Origin: a virus
Reading direction: 5' to 3' (one strand)
IMG/VR virus record: IMGVR_UViG_3300042451_001200
Coordinates: 1-42,273 of that record
Length of the DNA stretch: 42,273 nt
In this document: positions 27,719 through 34,746 of the stretch, in pieces
How positions within the stretch are numbered: the stretch's first letter is position 1
Layout: every line of letters starts with the position of its first letter
Translations under genes and position numbers: made by a program
Notes under the pieces: generated by a model
The model's database searches: none
What the model saw: only the letters and a program-made list of their open reading frames with translations
What the model was told of the DNA's origin: nothing

Positions 27719-27854
27719 AATATTCCCGAATTATTTTTTCAATTATACGAGACCTTTTACCCCCATCTTTCATTATAAAATTATATAAATTTCTATCTAA
27801 ACTTATATTTATTTTAATTTTTTTATCCTTTTCTTCTTTTTTTAAACGTCCCAT
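27696..27854 (-). CDS. Small ribbon-helix-helix-like protein overlapping the HNH gene
   Basis: A 52-residue ORF starting at the ATG at 27854 (MGRLKKEEKDKKIKINISLD and onward). Basic N-terminus, strand KIKINISLD, helix NLYNFIMKD, second helix SRIIEKIIREYC: an RHH-type pattern similar to the protein at 20386-20547. It overlaps the HNH gene start by 23 bases. A promoter-like element ends three bases before its ATG. It could regulate the endonuclease or other phage genes; no operator was proven. The pairing with a mobile nuclease suggests that both arrived as one unit. Confidence 0.55.
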   Translation of the reverse strand: MGRLKKEEKDKKIKINISLDRNLYNFIMKDGGKRSRIIEKIIREYCGNKGLR

Positions 27855-27857
27855 ATT

Positions 27858-27867
27858 AATAAATATC
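27858..27867 (-). promoter_or_regulatory. Candidate phage promoter element (GATATTTATT)
   Basis: Minus-strand GATATTTATTAATATG: the element ends three bases before the start codon of the small RHH gene, the same arrangement as before the neck and HAD genes. Confidence 0.5.
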
Positions 27868-27896
27868 TCAATTTTATAAAAAGTTCTACTTTTATT

Positions 27897-30677
27897 TTAA
27901 ATATATTTCTCCCATCCCGGCTCGGCTAAATCATAAATATAATTCGGGTCTATACCCCTTTTTTCCCAATACCTTTTTTCACCCTCTTCTAATTCTAAAA
28001 CATCTTCCTCTAATCTATCTTGGTCACCATCTTCAAACGGAACACCATTAATTAACTCACATTGGTCTTTTGTAAAGAAAGATCTTTCTTCAGGATTATC
28101 TATTAATAAATTTTCTCTTACTTCTTCTTTAAAAACAACAAGAAGTGGTTCTATTCTTTTATTAAATGTTACAATCGCTCTTGCCACGTTATATTCACCT
28201 GTTAAATTAGGGTTATCCTCAATTGTTTTTGAATCTAACATATAACAATTTAATTGTATCTCACTAACAGGTGGTGGCGGGTTTTTCTTATGAGTTGCGA
28301 TATATTCTTCAGTTTGTTTCTTTGTTAGTTTTTTAGTTATTTTCTGAACGTCCCCTTCTGACGCCTTCTTACCATTATTAACATAATAAATAACATCGCC
28401 TAAGTTAACATTCAGATTATGTTTAATTGCCAACTCGATATGTGCCATTCTCGATAAATCCCCTCCTGACTTGTTTTTTTGTTTTGTTCTTTTAAGGTAA
28501 TCATCAATTGATAATTTAACCTTAGCCCTTTGAGCGATTTTAACTAATGGGATTTGTTTGTCGTATATTTTTGTTAGGTATTCATAATACCACTCAATAA
28601 ATTCTTGACCCTTACCTTCTAAAAGTAACTTAACACCTTTATCCAAAAAGTCTTCAATATATAGAGGTAATTTTTTTGATTTAATTGTATTACCCGTTAA
28701 TTTAATCTTACCATTCGCCTCCATAACCGCGTAGTTCTTTCTCGCTAAGTTAATACAACTTGGCCAAGTCCCATCCGTGTCAAGAGCCATCTCACCCTTC
28801 ATAAAGGTATCATTAAACTCTGCAACATCCGCGTCATCGCCCTTATATTCTTTACCTTTTTTAACTTTCCAATTTAAACCTTTACCAATATATCTTCTAT
28901 TCTCCCATCCTTCAGGTTTTGAAAAATTGACCCCGTCAGTATCCATCACGAGCGGAGTATATCCTCTTTTCATAAAGAACTTAATCATCTGTCTAAGATA
29001 TTGTCTTCCCGTACAAGTTATCTGTTCACCCATATACATATCTCCCCAAGCAAATACTTGAGGGGCGGATAACGCGCCAAACATTGAGTTGATAAAAATC
29101 TTAATCGGTAATTGTTTTCTATCGTAAGATAATGATTTCTTTTTATCTTTCTCATACCATTCTCCCGCCAAATTCTTATACATAATACGAGTGTTTCTAA
29201 AATATGTTAACATCGCCTTCATTCCTCCCATAATATCACAATCAGGAAATACTTCGTGAACTAATTGTATTGACGGGTAAAGAGAAGAGTAATCTAACTT
29301 TAAAACATTTGTAGAATAACCAACTTTAAGTAATCTTGAAAGTCCCCCAACGAATTCCGTCTTTTGTTCTTTTTGAGGTATCGCAATTTTATGTTTATAT
29401 GACCAAGCCAACATTAACATTTTCCAAAGCGTAGCTGTCCCCATCGTTGAAACTCTCTCGTAAGTTGTTGGTACCATTGATGCCAGTAAGAATGTTCCTT
29501 GGTTGAATTCTTCATCAACTAAAAGGGTTTCCTCCAAATCATCGTCAAGATATCTCTCAACAATATCATCACCTGTTGTTTTAATGTAAACATTTGGAAA
29601 TCTTGTATCTAAATTATCAAACTCAGGGTTGTCAGCTCTTTTGTATTTTCCATTAGTCAGGTTTAACCAATACTCTTCTTTTTTTGAATACATTGAACCT
29701 ATGTTTTCGTGTGAAATATAAACACGATCTTTGGCCTCGGCATTAATATATTGTGTAATATATTTTAATCCCGCGGATTTAATACTTGAATTAATTGCTT
29801 GAGCTCTTCTAACTGAATGTAAAATATCGATAACATTATAACCCCACATTCCAACCTGATTATATTTTTCAACTTCATTTGCAAGTTTTAACATATTCTC
29901 ACTTTGTTTTATGTTATAAATTGGATTTAATGTTCTACATATCTTTTTAATATCTAATGTAAGGGCTTTACATCTCTCAAAAATCCAATACCAGTCAAAG
30001 TTCGCCGAATTGTAACCACCAATAATACTCGGTTTTAATTCATCAATAATTCTAAAAAACTCTATTAAACCCCTTCTTTCTTCCTCCTCATTAGAACATT
30101 CAATAACTTTCTTAAATCCTTTATTTGTTTTTAATCCAATCATAAATATACGACCATCCTTTGGTTCCAAAGCGGTCGTCTCCAAGTCAAATACAAATCT
30201 CGTAACATCATTGTATTCTTCATAACCTTTAAATAAACGTTTTTCTTTTTGAACTAAGTATTGTTCTACTGGAGGTAATATTAATACTTTATCTTTCGTT
30301 CTTTCACCCCAAGGGTCAACTCCGCCATCTCTAAAAAACTGAATAAGTGACCTATAACCTTTTAAAGATTTAACCATAAATTTAAGACCATTCTCCAATC
30401 TTTGATTTCCTTTGGTTTCTAATTTCTCAATCATAATACCATACTTGGACATAGATTCCTTCTGTAAAGCCTTTGATGATTGATAAAAATTAAGACCTTT
30501 TAAATCGCCAACCCAAGCAAATGCTGTGAAAGTATCTTTTTTAATTGTCTTTGGTTGACCCGGTGGTTCTTTTATTTTGTAAATTGATTCTGTTGCGTAA
30601 TCGAATTCTACCGCAACTATGTGTTCTTCGGGGTCATTACCCTCTAAGAAAGATTTGATTTCTTCTTGACTTATCAT
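27897..30677 (-). CDS. 43: DNA polymerase, family B (gp43-like)
   Basis: A 926-residue replicative polymerase with proofreading exonuclease. Exo I is FVFDLETTAL (D164, E166), Exo II GGYNSANFDWYW (D228), Exo III Y280-x3-D284. Polymerase motif A is KLDYSSLYPSIQ (D462), motif B KIFINSMFGALS, and motif C VMDTDGVNF (D579, D581), a variant of the usual DTDS. T4 gp43 has 898 residues. The C-terminus is acidic with a terminal helix that may contact the sliding clamp. Unlike its neighbours it is preceded by a sigma70-type promoter, so early expression by host polymerase is likely. The next gene upstream is divergent. Confidence 0.95.
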   Translation of the reverse strand: MISQEEIKSFLEGNDPEEHIVAVEFDYATESIYKIKEPPGQPKTIKKDTFTAFAWVGDLKGLNFYQSSKALQKESMSKYGIMIEKLETKGNQRLENGLKFMVKSLKGYRSLIQFFRDGGVDPWGERTKDKVLILPPVEQYLVQKEKRLFKGYEEYNDVTRFVFDLETTALEPKDGRIFMIGLKTNKGFKKVIECSNEEEERRGLIEFFRIIDELKPSIIGGYNSANFDWYWIFERCKALTLDIKKICRTLNPIYNIKQSENMLKLANEVEKYNQVGMWGYNVIDILHSVRRAQAINSSIKSAGLKYITQYINAEAKDRVYISHENIGSMYSKKEEYWLNLTNGKYKRADNPEFDNLDTRFPNVYIKTTGDDIVERYLDDDLEETLLVDEEFNQGTFLLASMVPTTYERVSTMGTATLWKMLMLAWSYKHKIAIPQKEQKTEFVGGLSRLLKVGYSTNVLKLDYSSLYPSIQLVHEVFPDCDIMGGMKAMLTYFRNTRIMYKNLAGEWYEKDKKKSLSYDRKQLPIKIFINSMFGALSAPQVFAWGDMYMGEQITCTGRQYLRQMIKFFMKRGYTPLVMDTDGVNFSKPEGWENRRYIGKGLNWKVKKGKEYKGDDADVAEFNDTFMKGEMALDTDGTWPSCINLARKNYAVMEANGKIKLTGNTIKSKKLPLYIEDFLDKGVKLLLEGKGQEFIEWYYEYLTKIYDKQIPLVKIAQRAKVKLSIDDYLKRTKQKNKSGGDLSRMAHIELAIKHNLNVNLGDVIYYVNNGKKASEGDVQKITKKLTKKQTEEYIATHKKNPPPPVSEIQLNCYMLDSKTIEDNPNLTGEYNVARAIVTFNKRIEPLLVVFKEEVRENLLIDNPEERSFFTKDQCELINGVPFEDGDQDRLEEDVLELEEGEKRYWEKRGIDPNYIYDLAEPGWEKYI

Positions 30678-30739
30678 ACTATATTTTTGAGTGGTTTATT
30701 AGCTCTCAAATTATTTTGAGATTTACCTTAATAATCATA

Positions 30740-30768
30740 AGTATAATGATATAATATCAAAACGTCAA
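30740..30768 (-). promoter_or_regulatory. Sigma70-type promoter of DNA polymerase with palindromic spacer
   Basis: On the minus strand TTGACG, a 17-base spacer and TATACT form a near-consensus sigma70 promoter about 63 bases before the polymerase ATG. The spacer holds the inverted repeat TGATAT-T-ATATCA, which could be an operator. No other gene here has a comparable pair of boxes. Confidence 0.6.
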
Positions 30769-30780
30769 ATCGAGAAGTTA

Positions 30781-30790
30781 AATATTTATA
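30781..30790 (+). promoter_or_regulatory. Candidate phage promoter element (AATATTTATA)
   Basis: Plus-strand AATATTTATA ends four bases before the ATG of the J-domain protein, in the 117-base divergent region shared with DNA polymerase. Confidence 0.5.
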
Positions 30791-30794
30791 TATT

Positions 30795-31352
30795 ATGTCT
30801 GACAAACTTAAAAAACTCCAAATTAAAAAATTAATACAAGAATACGATTTTTTAACTACGGAAAATGAATATTTAAACCAAATTGTTAATGATAATAAAA
30901 ATTTTTTTTTGGAGTTAACTCAAGAAGCTAGGAAAAAATTAAACAAACCAATATCAGAAGCTAAGATACAAGAAGAAATCGAAAAAAAATCTAAAGAAAA
31001 TAAACCAGAAAATGTTTCAGAATCCACAAAAAGTAAAATAAAAAAAATATATCGAGAAATTGTTAAATTAACACACCCCGATAGAACAAACTCTGAAGAA
31101 TTGGTGGAAGTATACCGAAACGCAACAATTGCCGCTGATAACTACAACATTTTAGAATTATTCCAAATTTGTGTGGAACTTAAAATACCAATTGAATTGG
31201 ATATGGAGGATGTTGACACTTTAAATTTTTTAATTAAAACCAAAAAAGATGAAATAAAAAAAATTGAATGTTCATTTATTTGGTTGTGGGTTAACGCTAA
31301 GGATGATGATGAAAAAAATAAAATAATAACAATGTTTGTTGAACAGACATAA
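30795..31352 (+). CDS. J-domain (DnaJ-like) protein
   Basis: A 185-residue protein. Residues 1-75 are a charged coiled coil. Residues 80-130 form a J-domain: KIYREIVKLTHPDR with the invariant His-Pro-Asp at 94-96, then helix III (EELVEVYRNATIAADNYNI). J-domains stimulate the ATPase of Hsp70 chaperones; a phage one could recruit host DnaK for replication complexes or virion assembly. There is no Gly/Phe region or zinc finger, so it is a minimal type. The C-terminal 55 residues are helical and acidic. It is divergent from DNA polymerase and convergent with the glycosyltransferases. Confidence 0.75.
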   Translation: MSDKLKKLQIKKLIQEYDFLTTENEYLNQIVNDNKNFFLELTQEARKKLNKPISEAKIQEEIEKKSKENKPENVSESTKSKIKKIYREIVKLTHPDRTNSEELVEVYRNATIAADNYNILELFQICVELKIPIELDMEDVDTLNFLIKTKKDEIKKIECSFIWLWVNAKDDDEKNKIITMFVEQT

Positions 31353-31387
31353 TCTGTGTCAAATATTTTTCCTTGGTTTGAAATAGA

Positions 31388-31405
31388 ATAGTTAAAATTA
31401 ACTAT
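31388..31405. repeat. Inverted repeat at the end of the glycosyltransferase gene
   Basis: ATAGTTAA-AA-TTAACTAT, arms of eight bases, spanning the stop codon of the minus-strand gene and lying 36 bases after the plus-strand J-domain gene. It may end transcription from both sides, but there is no clear T-run. Confidence 0.35.
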
Positions 31406-33446
31406 AATAATTACTTAATTTAATGTATCCCATCTCTTCATATTGTTTTCTATAATTCAATCTATGGACAGAAACGTTACTAATGTGAATTAAACTACCA
31501 AAATCATTTTCAATCGCTAAAGGAGGGTTAACAATACCCTGTTCGAACATTACCGGGAATATTGAATCTGGGGTTAGGTAAACCATTTTATTTTGTTTTA
31601 ATTGGTTTTTTTCGGAAAATTGCTTTATTGAATCGTAAATTTCTTGTGCAGATTCTTTATGTAAATGGTGTACAATTTTTTTCGCAGTATCCATTGGAAA
31701 TATTTGTGCTTGAGCTCCCCATATTGCAAACCCTTTGTTATAAAAACCATAGTAAATTCCATCTCGGTTTGTAATTAAAGATAATTTTTCATTATCCAAA
31801 AAAGAACTTTTAAAGTTGTATTTTTTTTGATACTCCGCATTACTCGTTGTTGTCGGTAAATAACCGATTGTCAAATACTCAACATCGTTGTTTTTATTAA
31901 AATTATCCAAATGTTCTAGTAGTTTTTTCTTAAAATTTTCTTTTAATAAAGAAACGTCATCCTCAAGAACACAGATATAACGTTTATTAGGATAATTTTC
32001 TGTAAATTCTTTAATGGCCGAAATATGACTTCTAAGACAAGATTGTAATTTGTCAGGTGAATATTTATCATTTTTAACCACCCAATCCGAAGAATCTTTT
32101 GGTGTGTAAGCGTTGAAAAATACAACATTACTATGTAAATCAAGTTCAATAAATTGTCTTTTCATAAAATCTAATCTATCTTGATTTGAAGATATAACAT
32201 AAAAAACAATATCATCTATATTAACTTTATCAACATTTTTTTTAATCGGTTTGGTCTCTGTTAAATCTAAATTTGTGTAAAGGTTTTTCATAACATCGTA
32301 AGATAATCCTTCATTACCTTTACCCCTAAATAAGTTTTCGATTAATTTATCATAAGTTCTAACCAAGTCAGGATTGTTAATTGAATACCTATCAAAAACC
32401 TTTTTATTTTTTTCCCTATAATTTTCTAAATTGTTATCGTGGTTCTCGAGTATCCAGTTTAACATTTTTGAACCTTCAACCGTGGATGAACCCTCATAAT
32501 AATAACCCAAATCTTTACACATATACGCGTTATGTAAAACGGGATATCCCATATAAGCAACATCCAAATAAAGATAATTTAAAGGATTCATTAATTGATG
32601 TGAAATAAGAACATCCAAATGTTGGGATACTATGAACGCTGTCTGATATCTGCTTTCAGCACTTATCTTCTTATCTTTGAATAAATCAAAGGTTTTAATT
32701 ATTGATAAAAAACTTTTATGTTTACCTAACTCAGAAGAGTTTGTTAACATTAATTTTTCTATCTTAGATTTACCAATTTCAGTTCTATAAGATTCTTCCG
32801 CAATCATTGTTGGTATTAATGAATATTTAACAATATTCAAATTTGGTTCCATAATACCAAGTGTTTTTTTTTCTTTTGGTTCGTATTTTGAACTTTTTTT
32901 AAATTTACCACTTTTAAATGACAAATCCACAGATTCCAAAGACTCATCTAAATCCTTACTATCCCATAAAAAAGGAACTATAATTGAGTTTGTTCTATAT
33001 AATGTATGATAATAACCATTATTATTTTCGTGTTGTTGTGGAATATACCAAACCTCATCAAAAGATGTTTCGTATTGTGAATTAACACCTTCTTTAAATA
33101 AAGTTTCTTCCATATGAAGAACATAATTATTACCACATTTATAAGACACCACTTTTTTGTTACCCTGACTTTTAAACTTTTTTAAATCATCGTCACTTAC
33201 TTGAGCACCCATAACAAAGATTAAATCCATTTCCATAAATTTTTCATCAAAATTATAAATGTCGATATTATTTAAATAATTTGGTTTTGTGTCCCAGTTA
33301 ACGTTAACGGTATTTAAAATACAAACATCGTATTTTTTGTCGGATTTTTTAAGTAGTCTAACTAAATTAAGGACGTTTAATTTTATACCATTTGTCCAAA
33401 TAGATTCTTTATTGTCTTTCAAACCAATTGTGATTCCAATCTTCAT
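31398..33446 (-). CDS. Bifunctional glycosyltransferase: DUF2827 plus GT25
   Basis: A 682-residue protein. Residues 1-385 match the DUF2827 pattern: MKIGITIGLKDNKESIWTNG, FVMGAQVSDDDLKK, YKCGNNYV, then a GT-B-like second half with SHQLMNPLNYLYLDVAYMG and YPVLHN. Residues 405-682 look like family GT25 (LPS biosynthesis type): VFYVISSNQDRLDFMKRQF, CLRSHISAIKEF and the VLEDDV acidic motif at 493-498. DUF2827 proteins occur in phages and bacteria and are thought to be glycosyltransferases; GT25 adds galactose or glucose to sugars. It follows the 403-aa paralogue by three bases. Targets could be virion fibres or host surface glycans; the sequence does not say which. Confidence 0.75.
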   Translation of the reverse strand: MKIGITIGLKDNKESIWTNGIKLNVLNLVRLLKKSDKKYDVCILNTVNVNWDTKPNYLNNIDIYNFDEKFMEMDLIFVMGAQVSDDDLKKFKSQGNKKVVSYKCGNNYVLHMEETLFKEGVNSQYETSFDEVWYIPQQHENNNGYYHTLYRTNSIIVPFLWDSKDLDESLESVDLSFKSGKFKKSSKYEPKEKKTLGIMEPNLNIVKYSLIPTMIAEESYRTEIGKSKIEKLMLTNSSELGKHKSFLSIIKTFDLFKDKKISAESRYQTAFIVSQHLDVLISHQLMNPLNYLYLDVAYMGYPVLHNAYMCKDLGYYYEGSSTVEGSKMLNWILENHDNNLENYREKNKKVFDRYSINNPDLVRTYDKLIENLFRGKGNEGLSYDVMKNLYTNLDLTETKPIKKNVDKVNIDDIVFYVISSNQDRLDFMKRQFIELDLHSNVVFFNAYTPKDSSDWVVKNDKYSPDKLQSCLRSHISAIKEFTENYPNKRYICVLEDDVSLLKENFKKKLLEHLDNFNKNNDVEYLTIGYLPTTTSNAEYQKKYNFKSSFLDNEKLSLITNRDGIYYGFYNKGFAIWGAQAQIFPMDTAKKIVHHLHKESAQEIYDSIKQFSEKNQLKQNKMVYLTPDSIFPVMFEQGIVNPPLAIENDFGSLIHISNVSVHRLNYRKQYEEMGYIKLSNYYS

Positions 33447-33449
33447 ATC

Positions 33450-34661
33450 TTAATTTTTTTTAAAACATAAGTTTTTTTCTGAATCATAATACATCTCAGT
33501 ATTTCCACCGTTAAATAAATTATGAATTAGTTTATCGTAATTATCAATTAAATCTTCGTTTGTGTTAGAATATTTTTTTAATACCTGTCTATTTCTGTAT
33601 GTATATTCCTCCAAATTTTTATCGTGTTCAGTTAAAATCCAATTTAATTTTTTTGATGCTTCAATCGTATTTGAACCCTCATAATAATAACCCAAGTCTT
33701 TACAAAGAGGTGCATTATGTAAAATAGGGTAACCCATATAAGCAATATCCAAATAAAGATAATTTAAAGGATTTAATAGTTGATGCGAAATAACCACATC
33801 AATATATTGGGTTAAAATAAAACTTGTTTGATACCTTTTTTCTGAAAAAATTTTCTTTTCCTTATATAAATCCAAAGTTTCGATTATGGATAAAAATTCT
33901 TTGTTTGTTGAAATATTTTCCGAATTAGTTATTAATAGTTCTTGTATTCTTTCTTTACCTATTCTTGTTCTATAACTTTGTTCCGCAATTAACGTTGGAA
34001 TCAAAGCGAACTTAACAATATTAATGTTAGGTTCCATAATCCCAATAACCTTTTCTTTCTTTTCCGAATTGTATTTATAACCTTTTTTGTATTCACCTTT
34101 TTTATAACCCATTTCTATGTCGAACAAACCGTCAACAATAAATTTATTATCCCATACAAAAGGAACCATTATTGCGTTTGTTCTATAAAGTGTTCTATAA
34201 AAACCATAATTGGTTTCGTGTTGTTGTGGAATATACCAAATTTCATCAAATTCTTTTTCATATTGGTATATCGTGTTTTTTTCGGGCTCTTTAAATAAAA
34301 TGTTTTCCATTGTAACAACATAGTTGTTTCCACATTTATACCCAATAACTTTTTTATCTTGTTTTTCCTTAAATTTTTTCAAATGAACTTCATCAACTTG
34401 AGCACCCATAGAAATGATTAAATCCATTTCTTTAAATTTTTCATCAAAAAAATAAATGTCGATTCCTTTTAAATAATCAGCCTTTGTCGACCAATCTAAC
34501 TTTACGGTGTTTAGAATACAGACTTCGTATTCTTTTTTTGAACGTTTTAATAATCTGACTAAATTAAGTACATTTAATTTAATACCATTTGTCCATATAG
34601 ATTCATTGGTGGTTTTTAAACTTAATGTGATTCCGATTTTTAATTTTGTTGTTTCTTTCAT
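33450..34661 (-). CDS. DUF2827 family glycosyltransferase
   Basis: A 403-residue paralogue of the first half of the next gene, with the same landmarks: KIGITLSLKTTNESIWTNGI, ISMGAQVDEVHLKKF, YKCGNNYVV, DEIWYIPQQHETN and SHQLLNPLNYLYLDIAYMG. There is no GT25 part; it ends after the segment matching residue 385 of the fused paralogue. The pair is probably a tandem duplication, with the GT25 domain gained by one copy or lost by the other. It is the first gene after the fibre-region terminator, with its own promoter-like element 14 bases upstream. Function: likely transfer of a sugar to a virion or host acceptor. Confidence 0.7.
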   Translation of the reverse strand: MKETTKLKIGITLSLKTTNESIWTNGIKLNVLNLVRLLKRSKKEYEVCILNTVKLDWSTKADYLKGIDIYFFDEKFKEMDLIISMGAQVDEVHLKKFKEKQDKKVIGYKCGNNYVVTMENILFKEPEKNTIYQYEKEFDEIWYIPQQHETNYGFYRTLYRTNAIMVPFVWDNKFIVDGLFDIEMGYKKGEYKKGYKYNSEKKEKVIGIMEPNINIVKFALIPTLIAEQSYRTRIGKERIQELLITNSENISTNKEFLSIIETLDLYKEKKIFSEKRYQTSFILTQYIDVVISHQLLNPLNYLYLDIAYMGYPILHNAPLCKDLGYYYEGSNTIEASKKLNWILTEHDKNLEEYTYRNRQVLKKYSNTNEDLIDNYDKLIHNLFNGGNTEMYYDSEKNLCFKKN

Positions 34662-34675
34662 ATTTTATAACTAAT

Positions 34676-34684
34676 TATAAATAG
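34676..34684 (-). promoter_or_regulatory. Candidate phage promoter element (CTATTTATA)
   Basis: Minus-strand CTATTTATA 14 bases before the first glycosyltransferase, directly after the terminator of the appendage gene, as at the HAD gene. Confidence 0.55.
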
Positions 34685-34694
34685 TTTTATGTAT

Positions 34695-34726
34695 AAAAAA
34701 AGACCTCCGATTTGGAGGTCTTTTTA
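34695..34726 (-). terminator. Intrinsic terminator after appendage gene
   Basis: AAAAAGACCTCC, 4-base loop, GGAGGTCTTTTT: strong hairpin with T-runs on both sides. It follows the stop of the 561-aa gene. Confidence 0.85.
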
Positions 34727-34746
34727 ATTTTGAGTTGTTTTTTATT

